Shown: positions 45,712 to 57,042, counted from the first letter of the stretch. The stretch: DNA of 64,000 bases from Carex sylvatica (GCA_964058845.1 CAXKVR010000036.1:310001-374000); one strand, 5' to 3'. Program-made: numbers and translations. The notes: a model not told the origin generated them from the letters alone.

Positions 45712-48668
45712 TCATCTTCGACTATAACCAGAAGATGTTCCTGCAAAAATTTTTTTTTTAAAATATTAAGTAGAATACACAATTTTTGGATAAGTAAAAA
45801 CAATAATAAATATTAAAATTTTACAAAACCTGCTGCATGTATGTCAGACGTAGAACGTCTTGCTTGCTGTCCCATTGTCCTACTAGAAGAAGCCTCTAAA
45901 CCAATAACACAATATGATAGTCATTAATATATTATGTACATATATTTCAAATGGAAATAAAACCAAAAATCAGTTGTTGAAAATAAAATTAACCAACCTG
46001 CTGCACGTCTGTCGGACGTCGAACGTCTACCTTGGTGTCCCACTCTCCTTCCTTGCATTTCATCCATCGTCATGACTATACGAGCGTGCTTTCTCCTACC
46101 TTTCTTAATTTTATTTTTATTTGGAACAATAGTTAGACTGTCATAACGTGGCCATTCACATTGGTTGGCAAAGCCGTGAAATTGGCCACTCCAAGTTTCG
46201 GCAAGTGTCTTTGCGGAATACAATTGATTTACGAATATGTTATGGTTGTATCTCCGGTTCCGACACATGGCAAGTACATGAGCACACGGTATACCTGTAA
46301 GCTGTGGTTTGAGACATGCACATTGTGCTATATTTCCATCACTTATGATGACCTTATACCGGAAAGTTTTTTTTTTATAAGTAAAATTTCCGTCTCGTTC
46401 TTTGTACACGACCCTCTCATCATTCACCTTGACCTCGTGTTCACCGTGCACACCAAGTGGCATGAAATTCATTTCCAAACACATTTTTATTCTTTTTGCT
46501 AATAGCTCTTCAACTCGCTCTGACCAGAGTTGTTGACTAGCTAGGCGAGTCATTGCTTTCTCTCGTCTATCCCTAAATCAAGCGAGACACTTATAATATG
46601 TGTCTTCCATGAGTGCCACAACTGGCAATCTCCGGCTACATTTGAATACTGCATTCAACGATTCAGATCCGTTAGTATTCATAATTCCCCAACGAGCACC
46701 GTTGTCTATGCATTGATACACCTTCCATGGTTTAGGGATCTCATAATGATTTGTATCTTGATATTTGCCGACATTATTTAAGTACGCAACTGCATCTGGA
46801 TTTTTCTTTCGTAATATTTCGAAGAACTCCTCAAACCTCTGTGGCTTCTTTTTGTTCACAAGTATTTTAAATAGGTCACAGAGTTTTTTATTGTGTATTT
46901 TTTTCATCAAATTCTCGGCAATGTGTTGTGAGCACAATCTGTGAACGCACTCACCACCATCCTCGTACCAACCACCATATCTATCGGTGAATACTTTCTT
47001 GATCCCCATGTGCCGATCAGAAACAACGCACATGAACTTATTACCAATTACCTCCATACGCAACCACCTCATGAACCATCCCCATGTCTGGAAACTCTCT
47101 TCCCCGACTAATGCAAAAGCCAGAGGAAGCAACTGGTTCTCAGCATCGTAATCGCACGCTATTAACAATCTTCCTTGATACCTACCAGAAAGGAAGCATG
47201 CATAAATACTAATGATTGGCCTGAGATGAGGCACTGCATCAATGCACGGACCGTAAGCCCATGCAGCTGCCTTAAACAACCTTTCTGTTGGATCTCCCGT
47301 GGGTTCATGCGCAACTCCATATTTTGTTCCTGGATTATCTCTTTTAATTGCTTCCAACAGTGGAGTGAGAAGGTTGTAAGATTTTTCCCAACTACTGAAT
47401 AGTTGTGCGATTGCCAGCTCTCGGCCACGCCACAACTTGTTATATTTGAGAGTGATTCCCTTGTAGGCTTTACGGACTAGCCCTTTAACGCCTTTAATGG
47501 TTAAGGCAATATTTTTCCTAATATCTTCTCGTATAACATCGGCGACCATTTCTGCAGTTAATTGTGCATGATCAGTATGAGAAGCATCGGCATGGCATGT
47601 ATGTGGCCCTGAAATTGTTCTAATTTCCCACTTAGATGAAAATAATCCCGACTTGGCATACAAACACCACGTACACCTGGTGTCTTTGCATTTGACTACC
47701 ATACCAGTTCTATTGCTCCCCGTAATTTTTACTTCAATATTCTTTCTGATGTGATAATCATTTATTTTCAATCGTAGAGCCTCTTTTGAAGAGAACTTAT
47801 TACCTACAGCAAGTGTATCATGGCGATGTTGGGGCCTACTGAAGAAGTTGACATCTGCGAGTTGAAATGCTGAGGTGTCATTGAAGCTTGCCACAGGGTG
47901 ACTTACACCACGGTCAGATATGGAAAAATGTTCAGCCTGAACGCGTGGTGTTTGGTGTGATTGTGTCAAGGTATCATCCCGGACATCCCCTTCTGAATCA
48001 TTTCCATCATCCCAGTCGGCGTCATCCTCACATGAGTCAGCGTCGTCTTCGTCATCACTTTACGGCACATCATCAAAATCGATATTAGGATTAGCTACCT
48101 CCGGTGGATCGATCCATGGGCTATTCTGATTATTGTATTCTGTCTGAACAGACGGTAACAACTCGTTCACATTGGGATAAGGATGCAGATAAAGGTCTCG
48201 CCTCGGTGTTTGTTGTATCGGATAAGATTCGAAGAAACTGGGACCCGCATAGTTACCACTATATTGGGCCTGTCGAGGTTCTGGTTGTGTTTCCGGTACC
48301 ATACTGTCAACGAATAACTGCGGTTCCATTTCACCGATTATTGGATCCAACTCAATGTATAAATCGAGAAAAGTATACTGGGTTTGGGCACACATACTTT
48401 GCATATAAATACCTCTCCAACTCTGATCGCACACGATTTCAATTTTCTCATAATAACGTCTGGCTGTTGTACCAACATTAACCCGTGCATGTGCTTTTAG
48501 GTTATACTCATTCTCGGAATATCCAAGTTGGCGATAAATTTCACCTTTCACATCATACCAACCGTATTCATCAGTCACACTCAATGAGAATCGAGGACTA
48601 ATACTATACTCCACTCCTTTACGACTGTGTCGTATTTCACCACCAAAATAAATCCTCACCATTAACAT
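45712..48668 (-). pseudogene. MULE transposase (mudrA-type), with in-frame stops
   Basis: One continuous frame runs from ATG 48,668 to the donor at 45,997, then exons 45830-45895 and 45712-45740 (ending G-T-S-S-G-Y-S-R-R, stop). Order: N-terminal mudrA-like region (residues 1-200), acidic linker, zinc-binding domain (KCKDTRCTWCLYAKS, SGPHTCHADASHTDHAQLT), MULE transposase domain (SGRYQGRLLIACDYDAENQL; CVVSDRHMGIKKVF, D551), then a SWIM zinc finger (CACLKPQLTGIPCAH). Defects: TAA at 48060-48062, TGA at 46578-46580 (usually Trp there), and Tyr at residue 489 (47202-47204), where the first catalytic Asp of the DDE triad is expected. The two last coding segments repeat: QGRRSTSDRRAA and QARRSTSDIHAA. 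The gene is convergent with the PMD gene. In an active element it would catalyse cut-and-paste transposition from the nucleus. Confidence 0.9.
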
Positions 48669-48900
48669 GATTAATTATTTTTATAAGTTAACCTACAAAA
48701 CAATAAATAAATAACATATTATTATTATTACAATAATAAAAACTAATATTAATTAAATTATTTTACAATAGATAGAATGACGCAAATAAATAACATATTA
48801 TTATTATTACAATAATAAAAACTAATATTAATTAAATTATTTTACAATAGATAGAATGACGCAGCATAAAATATAATTAATAAGTTAACGATTTAAAATT
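48669..48900. repeat. Tandem duplication upstream of the transposase start
   Basis: AATAAATAACATATTATTAT with ATAGAATGACGCA is duplicated (about 48,698-48,784 and 48,785-48,864), period about 85 bp. It lies in the presumed transposase 5' leader or promoter. Confidence 0.75.
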
Positions 48901-49074
48901 CAACTTCGTTATTGAAGATAATTACCTTAACTCCTTCTATCTGTCTGGAGCTTCTTTTCTTTCTATGGCAGATGAACTTCTGTCTCTGTCGGTCTCTATT
49001 CTGTGTCTTGAAAAAAAATTTCTGTCTCTGTCTCAGTTTTCTCTCTCTCAGACTAAATATGAATAACTTAATAT

Positions 49075-49455
49075 TTTGGGACGGGTCCTCCCTTCCCGTC
49101 CCTTTTTTTTTGTTTTTGGACGGAAGGGACCTATTTTTTTTTTTCGGTTTTTTGTTTTTCGGGCCAGGTCCACCCTTCCCAGCTCGTTTTTTTTTTTTTT
49201 TTAAAAAAAAATTTTCTTTTTTTTTTCGTTTTTTTTCATTTGCAGAATGGGTCCACCCTTCCCGTTCCGGTTTTTTTTTTCATTTGCGGGACGGGTCCAT
49301 CCTTCCCGTCCTGATTTTTTTTTTTTCCTTTTTTTCATTTGTGGGACGGGTCCACCCTTCCCGTCTCGTTTAATTGGGTTAATTGGGATGATTAATTGAT
49401 TCTGGGTGGTTAGTCGATGCAATTCGGGACGGGGTTATGTATCCCGTCCCATGGG
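49075..49455. repeat. MULE right subterminal repeats (GGGACGGGTCCACCCTTCCC)
   Basis: The motif occurs at about 49,079, 49,161 (diverged), 49,244, 49,287 and 49,342, separated by T runs, and in altered form at 49,424-49,460. The motif is partly self-complementary (GGGACGG...CCGTCCC). Similar units are sparser on the left side (41,385-41,515). Subterminal repeats are common transposase-binding candidates in DNA transposons. ORFs on both strands here are low-complexity artefacts. Confidence 0.7.
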
Positions 49456-49459
49456 ACGA

Positions 49460-49560
49460 GATAAAACCACCCGTTCTACTCATATTTCAAAAAAAAAAAA
49501 AAAAATCAGTATCGTATTCCGATATTTTATTTATTTAATTTCTATTATTAAAAAAATCGG
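49460..49560 (-). repeat. MULE right terminal inverted repeat
   Basis: Inverse of 41,230-41,330, ending TTTCTATTATTAAAAAAATCGG, with a longer A run (49,491-49,505) than the left copy. Confidence 0.9.
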
Positions 49561-49570
49561 GATCTACCTC

Positions 49571-49933
49571 CGCACAGGAGGAAAATGGTAGATTTTTTTT
49601 ATAAACCATAATTAGAAAAAAAGATTTCTATGAAATTAATATAATAATTTTTTTTTACAAAAACCATAAGAACCGAAATGTCATTTTGGTCCTAGCCATT
49701 TTCACAGATTTTGAAAAAAAAAACGTTGAAAAAATGTAAAAATACCTGACACTGAATTGCTATTTTGGTCAAAAATAAAAATAATGATGTTGGTTTCATA
49801 AAACTCATTTTTTTTTATAATTATGGATTATAATTTTTTTTTTCAAAATGGTATGTCTCATGTCTATCAAACTCAAATTTGAATTCATTTTATGATGCGT
49901 GCATGCTTAATCCGCACAAATACTAAAGCTTAA
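49571..49933. other. AT-rich sequence downstream of the MULE
   Basis: No gene is recognised. It may be part of the original TrmO-like locus upstream of its first visible exon, but no exon can be supported. Confidence 0.35.
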
Positions 49934-50698
49934 GGTGATGTTTGGTTGTGGACTAAAGTTAATGAGGCCTAATCTTGGTTATTCCAACTTAGGTCGATCT
50001 AAATTATTCATGTTTGGTTGATACCTAAAGTTATACATTAACTTAAATTATTCCTTGTTTGATAATAATTTGATGGCTTAAGACATGATTTGATATTACA
50101 AATAATTTTGTCTTATATAATTTGTAATATCAATAATAAAAACTATTCTTCGTACTTTTCTTTTTCATTTTGATTAAAAGAAATTGTACAAAAAAATGAG
50201 TTATGTATAAATTAATTATATATCTTAGAGAAGTACATTGTATTTAATGAATCTTATTTAATTAAAGTTATACGTGTACCAATTTATTTGTCAAAAATGC
50301 ATTAGGTTGATGAACAAAAAAATTATTTTGTAGTACAATTTAAAAAATATTTTATTTAATTATTTTATAGATTGCATATTTTGTTGATTTAGAAAGTTAT
50401 GCCATTTAAAAAAAATATTGATTCTATAATTGATAAAGTTACAAGTTTTCTTATAAGTAAATGAATTTTTTTTTGCTTATTTTATATTCCTTAAAAAGTG
50501 ATTAAAAATAATGAAAAATTAGGTCTCATACTCAATTAAAATTAAACTATTTAGAGAGGTGAGTTAGTTTAGGTCAATTTAGTCCAGCCTAAAGATCGGC
50601 TCATTCCGTCTTAGTCCGGCTCAATTAAATCATATTTAGTGAAATAAGTGAGACATAAAGCTTTTATTCCACAGTCTAGTTCACAACCAAACATGATC
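49934..50698. mobile_element. Tourist-like (PIF/Harbinger) MITE
   Basis: 765 bp flanked by TAA on both sides (49931-49933 and 50699-50701). The ends are GGTGATGTTTGGTTGTGGAC and, read inward from the right, GATCATGTTTGGTTGTGAAC. Both TSD and termini fit PIF/Harbinger. The interior has no transposase; AT content is high. Confidence 0.82.
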
Positions 50699-50787
50699 TA
50701 AGGGAACACGCTAATATTGAAGTAGATTGGACGAAAGCGCTGTCTATTACACCCATATTGGATCCGATGGAGCACGCTAATATTAAG

Positions 50788-51062
50788 GGTATGCTCCTGA
50801 GTTAGGAAGGAATGGAAAGAAAAGGGAAGGGAAGGGAAGGGAAGGGAAGGGAAGAAACTGAGAAGGTTGAATTTCTAACCCTCTAAATTGAGAGGGAGCA
50901 AATTTTGATTGAATGAATAGAGGGATTCTCTCCATTTACCTCCCTTCAATTTTGTCACATTCTACAATTTTAGCTCTGGAGCAAGGTGAATGTTTTTCTT
51001 TCACCCCCCTCCCTTCCCCTCCTCTCCATCCACCTCCTCTACCCCAATTCGGGAGTACAACC
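50788..51062. mobile_element. Small MITE containing (GGGAA)n
   Basis: The left end GGGTATGCTCCTGAGTTAGG resembles the inverse of the right end (GGTTGTACTCCCGAATTGGGG read inward). A (GGGAA)5 pentanucleotide run is at about 50,825-50,853 and C/T-rich inverse material at about 51,005-51,045. No target duplication was established. Confidence 0.5.
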
Positions 51063-51329
51063 AAATTCTTAGTTGAACCCAGTATAGCCTAGATATAACC
51101 ACGTGGCATTGAACCCTGAAATCTCATATTATCAATGTAGAAATGGCACTCCAAGACAGCCTCTGGTCGTGCCGCTTGCATTCTTTATGTGTTTCACCTA
51201 AATACAGATCTTGAGAAAATGTCCAAGATAAAGGCTAAGGTGAAACTTCCTGATTGCTGTTCCATTTTTATGACTTCATCGGTATTGGTCGTAGATTCTA
51301 CTGTGACAAATGGTTTCTTATGGTGGTAC

Positions 51330-51750
51330 TGACGCCGGACGGAAACAAATATTATTCTATAGGCGTGAGATATCAATAATCTTCAGAGATTAAAATTCAG
51401 AGAATACCAAAGTAAAGGAGAGAAATATCTCTCCTTAAATTTTCTTAACATAAAATAATTTTCAGAATCAATTGTCTACTTTATTCACCCACAAGCCGGG
51501 TAATATAGCTACTACTCAATGCAGAAACTCAATAGGAAAGTTACCAATGTTTGGTAACATAATATAGAAATAATTAAAATTCCTAAATAATAATTTAGAC
51601 AGTAGCGAGCTGCTGTCCAGAGGGAGAATTCAGAAATAAAATCTAAAGATAAAAATATTACCATAACACTAAAGTAAGTAAATATTTTGCTGATTTACTT
51701 GCTGAAATTAAACTCCTGATTCAGGTTCTGATTCAATTGCTCCTGCATTA
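51330..51750 (-). repeat. 3' LTR of the gypsy element
   Basis: 421 bp. It includes the last ~14 codons and the stop (51,708) of the polyprotein. Compared with the 5' LTR it lacks a 4-bp ATTG/GATT unit near 51,716. Confidence 0.92.
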
Positions 51751-54700
51751 GTCGCTCCGGGTTGAAAAGAACTCGCCCTCGAGTTCGCATCAGCTTCAAC
51801 TGGCTCTCCAAGGAAAGGGCTCAGGTGCTTCACATTAAACACGTCAGAGGTATTCATATGACTTGGAAGACGCAACCTATAGGCATTATCGTTGATCTTT
51901 TGTAGTATCTCACAGGGTCCAATCTTTCGCTCCTTGAGTTTGTTATAACCCCCAGCAGGAAAACGGTCTCGAGTCAACACTGCCCACACAAAATCACCAA
52001 CTTCGAACAGCACTTGTCGACGATGACGGTCCACCCGTGCCTTATACTTAGCATTGTTCTGCTGAATGGTCAGTTTCACCTGCTCATGTATGCTCTGAAG
52101 ATGCTTGGTCATCTCTTCGGCTTTCGGGTTCAGTCGACCGACTCGCGGAATAGGAGCTAAATCTAGCACTCCGAATGGATTCTGGCCATGAACAACCTCA
52201 AATGGACTCAATCCTGTGGTTCTGTTCTTCGATCTATTGTACACAAATTCGGCTTGAGGTAATGCCAAATCCCACTGCTTGGCTTTAGTCCTTGCCAAAC
52301 ACCGCAAAAGGTTACCCAAACTCCGGTTCACCACTTCAGTTTGGCCGTCTGTCTGGGGATGATAGGCGCTGCTAAAATTCAGTTTTGTTCCCAACTTTCC
52401 CCATAAACTCCTCCAGAAATTACTAACAAATTTGGTGTCACGGTCGGATATAACTGATTGAGGAACACCATGCAAACGCACAATCTCCTTGAAATAGAGG
52501 TGTGCAATTCGGGCCGCATCCATCATCTTTCTACATGCTACAAAATGTGCCATCTTGGAAAAACGATCAACCACCACCAGAATGGAGTCAGCGGCTCGTT
52601 GGGTGCGAGGTAAACCTAGCACAAAGTCCATGCTGACATCACGCCAAGGGCCTTCAGGAACAGGTAAAGGAGTATAGAGGCCTGCATTAGTGAGGACTCC
52701 CTTCGACCGCTGGCACACATAACAACGCTCAACGTACTTGGATACGTCGCTGGTCAACTTAGGCCAATAATAATAATAAGATAACAAGGCCAAAGTTTTT
52801 TTCTCGCCCAAAATGACCTTCACCATGTAACTCACCAAGTATTTGTTGCCTCAAAGAACAATCTGGAATACATAGCTAAAACCCACGAAACAAGTAGCCA
52901 TTATGGATAACAAAATCATATCGCTTACCATTGGTTACCTGCTGAAATATTTCTCCAAATGAAGGATCAACTGGATACATGTCAGGGAATGCCTCAAACC
53001 CGATGATTCGGGGGCTCATGGTGGTCAAAAGTGTTGTGCGACGACTCAAGGCATCAGCAACACGATTTTGACTCCCTGCTTGGTGCCTCAGTGTAAATGT
53101 GAACTCCTGCAAATATGCCACCCATTTGGCATGTCGCCTGTTTAGCTTGTGTTGGTTGTTAATGTACTTTAAGAAGGCCTCATGGTCTGTGAAGAGAATG
53201 AACTCTCGCTGCACCAAATAATGACGCCAATGCTTTAGGCACTGCACAATAGCATAAAACTCTAGATCATAGGTGGAGTAATTCTTCTTTGATCCCGACA
53301 ACTTCTCGCTAAAAAATGCTACCGGACGGCTCGCTTGGCTCAACACACCACCAATACCAACACCCGATGCATCACAGTTTAATTCAAATACCTTTTCAAA
53401 GTCGGGAAGTGCCAAAACTGGTGCCTCTATCATCTTCTATTTGACTAGTTGGAGCTTGCCTCTGCTTTATCGGACCACTTGAAATCCCTTCCTTTGAGAC
53501 ACTCTGTGATAGGCGCAATCACAGTGCTGAAATTTTTAATGAATCTGCGATAAAAAGATGCTAAGCCATGGAAACTCTGAACATCATGTAGGGTCTTTGG
53601 CTTAGGCCACTCCACTACTGCATTAACCTTGGACAGATCAGCATGAACACCATCAGTAGATACCACAAATCCAAGGAAAGTGACAGAAGTTGTGAAAAAT
53701 GAACACTTCTTCTGATTAATAAACAAGCACTCTGATCTTAGCTTTTCAAGAATTGCACGGAGGTGATCACAATGAGCCGTTGTTGTCTTACTAAAAATGA
53801 GGATATCATCGAAGTAGACAACTACAAATTTTCCCATGAAAGGGCGCAAAACCTGGTGCATAAACCTCATAAAGGTACTAGGCGCGTTTGACAACCCAAA
53901 AGGCATCACAAACCACTCATATAATCCATGTTGCGTTTTAAACGCCGTCTTCCACTCGTCCCCAGGCTTGATTCGGATCTGGTGGTATCCTCTCTTAAGG
54001 TCAATTTTGGAGAAAACCTTAGACCCTGACAGCTGGTCCAACATGTTGTCCAAACGAGGAATTGAAAACCTGTACTTAATGGTAATTCGGTTAATGGCTC
54101 TGCTGTCCACACACATGCGCCATGAACCATCTTTCTTAGGTACCAATAGAGTAGGAACTGCACAAGGGCTCATACTCTCACGGATGTAACCTCGCTCCAA
54201 CAACTCCACCACTTGTCGTTGCAACTCTTCTGATTCTATGGGACTGAGACGGTACGCTGGTCGGTTCGGCAATGTTGCCCCTGGGATAAGGTCTATTTGA
54301 TGTTGTATGTCTCGCATAGGTGGCAACCCAGGAGGGAGATCATCGGGCATCAAATCAGAGAACTCTTCGAGTAGCTGTTGTACCTCTGCTAGAATTTCGG
54401 ATCTAAAATTTTCTGCACTGTTTTTACAGGGCAGCAGTGCATAAACTACATCTTCTTGCTTCATCTCAATCAGAAAATTGGATAGGGACAGCATATTACT
54501 CTTTTTAGATACCGAAATTGAGGTTGGTGCTTCCCGGTGAGGCACTAACACAATCTTCTTCCCCTTGATGCTGAGGGAGTAAGTGTTTTTCCGTCCATCA
54601 TGAATGACACCCCTATCATACTGCCATGGGCAACCTAACAACAGGTGACAAGCATCCATGGACACTACATCGCACCATGTATTGTCAAAATATTTTTTAC

Positions 54701-56042
54701 CAACTGAAAATGAGACCAAACATCTCTTATCCACCTTAATTTCAGTACCCTTACTCAACCAAGATAATTTGTAAGGTTTGGGATGGCTGTCAGTCTTCAA
54801 TTGCAGCTTTTGGACTGCTTCTTCGGACACCATATTTTCACAACTACCGCTATCAATAATCATCTTGCAGACCTTATCTGCGACCGTGCAAGGGGTGTGT
54901 AAAATATTATTCCTCAACCATTCATCCCCCGAGACAGCCTTAGGGGTTAGTAGAATTTTGCGAATGACAAGAGTCTCCTGACCATCACCATACAATACAT
55001 CATTTCCATCATCATACTCATCAAATATAGGTTCTCCCACCTCCTCTGTTTCATCCAGCATATCATCTTCAATCAAGAGATTTTTGCCATTTTTGTTTGG
55101 GTGTTTCCAACAGTTGGGTGCTATGTGACCTTCTTGACCACATCGGTAGCATTTAACACTAGAGTTTTGTTTACCTTGTAGAGATGGTTGGATAGAACGG
55201 CTCTCTTGTGATCGAATAGGTCGGCTAGATTGCTGCTGGTCACTGCCGGTCATACCTCGTCTCTTCTGCTGCTTCTCAACAGCGAGTGCACGCTGATAAA
55301 CCTCAGAAATAGTCCATAATGAGTGGAGGCTGAGGGCTTCCTGTAGGGGCTGTCGTAAACCCCCCAAATACCGCGCCACCAACGGTTCCTCTGACTCGAA
55401 TAAATCATTTCGGGCCACCAATTGATAGAACTCCTCAGTGTACTCGTCGACTGATTTTGTACCTTGTCTCAATGAATGAAGTCGTTGGAACAAGGATTGA
55501 GTGTAGCCGAATGGGAGGAAGTGCTCTTTCAGTTTCTTCTTCATCTTCTCCCAATCAGTTATCTTGGCCTTGCCTTGCTTTTCACGCGAACGCTTTTGCT
55601 GCTCCCACCATGCAGATGCTCTGCCTTTGAGTTTGATGGCAACCAGCTTAACCTTGACACGATCTGGGACCTCTTTGTAATCAAAGATTCTTTCAACTTC
55701 ATTCAACCAATCGATAAAACCATCAGCCTGCAACGTACCAAAAAAATAAGGTAATTCCATCTTGAAACCAAAGTCTCATTGACGGTTTCCCCAACCACGT
55801 TGCCTAGGGGCAGCGCCACGGTTTTGAAACGAATTGTCAAAGGTTGAATCCGAATCAGTTTCGCGATCTTCTGCCTCAGGACTGTTTGGATCTTGTGCCG
55901 CTAGGCGTTGGGTTAGCTCTGCAATTTGTCCCTGCAGATCCTCAATCAGAACAGCGTCTTCGATGCTGCGATCACGGTGTGGGGCTTCCTCCATCGGAAC
56001 CGGCCCACGGCAACCACCACGACCACCACGTCCACCAGCCAT
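51708..56042 (-). pseudogene. Gypsy gag-pol polyprotein, broken
   Basis: From ATG 56,042: a Gly/Arg-rich N-terminus and coiled-coil (IEDLQGQIAELTQRLAAQD), gag domain (FIDWLNEVERIFDYKE to AVEKQQ), zinc knuckle CYRCGQEGHIAPNC, protease IIDSGSCENMVS, RT with YFDDILIFSK near 53,810, RNase H (NCDASGVGIGGVLSQ, FTDHEAFLKYI), integrase zinc part (ERCYVCQRSKG) and core (MDFVLGLPRT, VSDRDTKF), and C-terminus VFNVKHLSPFLG. Breaks: TGA at 55776-55778, a one-base loss near 53,450 together with TAG at 53437-53439, TAG at 52876-52878, and one extra A in an A7 run near 52,796-52,802. The rest is well preserved, in keeping with a fairly young insertion that has since decayed. Confidence 0.92.
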
Positions 56043-56079
56043 TAAAACTGATGAAAGAGCAACAAGACGAAGGACTTCG

Positions 56080-56091
56080 GCTCTAATACCA
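56080..56091 (-). other. Primer-binding site (initiator tRNA-Met)
   Basis: On the minus strand TGGTATTAGAGC, 11 of 12 matches to the usual TGGTATCAGAGC, two bases inside the 5' LTR. Confidence 0.85.
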
Positions 56092-56093
56092 AC

Positions 56094-56518
56094 TGACGCC
56101 GGACGGAAACAAAGATTGTTCTATAGGCGTGCGATATCAATAATCTTTAGAGATTAAAATTCAGAGAACACTAAAGTAAAGGGGAGAAATATCTCTCCTT
56201 AAATTTTCTTAACAGGAAATAATTTTCAGAATCAATTGTCTACTTTATTCACCCACAAGCCGAGTAATATAGCTACTACTCAATGCAGAAACTCAATAGG
56301 AAAGTTACCAATGTTTGGTAACATAATATAGAAATAATTAAAATTCCTAAATAATAATTTAGACAGTAGCGAGCTGCTGTCCAGAGGCAGAATTCAGAAA
56401 TAAAATCTAAAGATAAAAATATTACCATAACACTAAAGTAAGTAAATATTTTGCTGATTTACTTGCTGAAATTAAACTCCTGATTGATTCAGGTTCTGAT
56501 TCAATTGCTCCTGCATCA
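56094..56518 (-). repeat. 5' LTR of the gypsy element
   Basis: 425 bp, TGATGCAGGAGC to GGCGTCA on the minus strand, bordered outside by GGTAC and inside by a 2-bp spacer and the primer-binding site. Confidence 0.93.
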
Positions 56519-57042
56519 GGTACCAATGTGTTTTATGTTAAACATAAATTCTTAATCCAAAAAGTGAATTACTCTGTACATTCCTGTCAGATGTAATTAC
56601 ATGTAAAAGCCAACAACAGACAGTATCAGTACATCTTAACCTGTGCAAGTAAACGGCAATAAAAGGTTCATTCTAAGTTTCTAACATTGCATTTGATCAG
56701 TAGGTTATCAGGAAGCATGACATACGATGTACTTCTTTGTGGTTCTTAATGAATAAAATATTTTACATTATTATTTTAATGATAGGTTAGAGTGCCTAGA
56801 CTAAAAGGTGGCAAGATGGGAGTTCTTGCAACTAGGTCGCCTCACAGACCTTGTCCTATAGGTCTTAGCATTGCAAAGGTATATGAAAGTTATGAATCAA
56901 ATCCCAATTCATTGGCCAATATTGTACTATAATTTACAAATTTGAGATTTTGTATGGCAACAATGCTTTACAGATAGAGGCAGTAGATGGACAACCAATT
57001 TTGCTTTCTGGGGTTGATTTAGTTGATGGCACGGTAGCCCCT

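Larger units (their letters stand above)
41230..49560. mobile_element. Complete Mutator-like element (MULE) carrying PMD and transposase genes
   Basis: The terminal inverted repeats of about 100 bp start CCGATTTTTTTAATAATAG at 41,230 and end with the exact inverse at 49,560. A perfect 10-bp direct repeat, GATCTACCTC, flanks the element (41220-41229 and 49561-49570). Inside are two convergent genes: a plant-mobile-domain gene (+, 42,385-45,375) and a mudrA-type transposase (-, 48,668-45,712), with 336 bp between their stop codons. Subterminal regions hold GGGACGGGTCC-type repeats and a CT-rich leader. Convergent two-gene layout is known from maize MuDR, and PMD genes are known to occur in MULEs. 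Stops in both genes make this copy non-autonomous now, but the structure is complete. Confidence 0.95.
51330..56518 (-). mobile_element. Ty3/gypsy LTR retrotransposon, antisense in the TrmO-like gene
   Basis: The 5,189-bp element has 421- and 425-bp LTRs and is flanked by GGTAC on both sides (51325-51329, 56519-56523). On the minus strand the LTRs run TGATGCAGGAGC...GGCGTCA; the 3' copy begins TAATG through one substitution. I count about 12 substitutions and one 4-bp indel between the LTRs, about 3% divergence by eye. The primer site matches initiator tRNA-Met. Gag, protease, RT, RNase H and integrase are all present, in gypsy order (integrase last). The end of the polyprotein lies inside the 3' LTR, and the integrase C-terminus resembles that of CRM-type chromoviruses; that clade is inferred. 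Confidence 0.93.

Noticed and set aside
48912..49422. Phe-rich ORF on + and Lys-rich ORF on -
   Set aside because: Low-complexity reading of T runs and GGGACGGGTCC repeats at the MULE right end.
53836..54189. 117-codon plus-strand ORF
   Set aside because: Antisense shadow of the gypsy reverse transcriptase.
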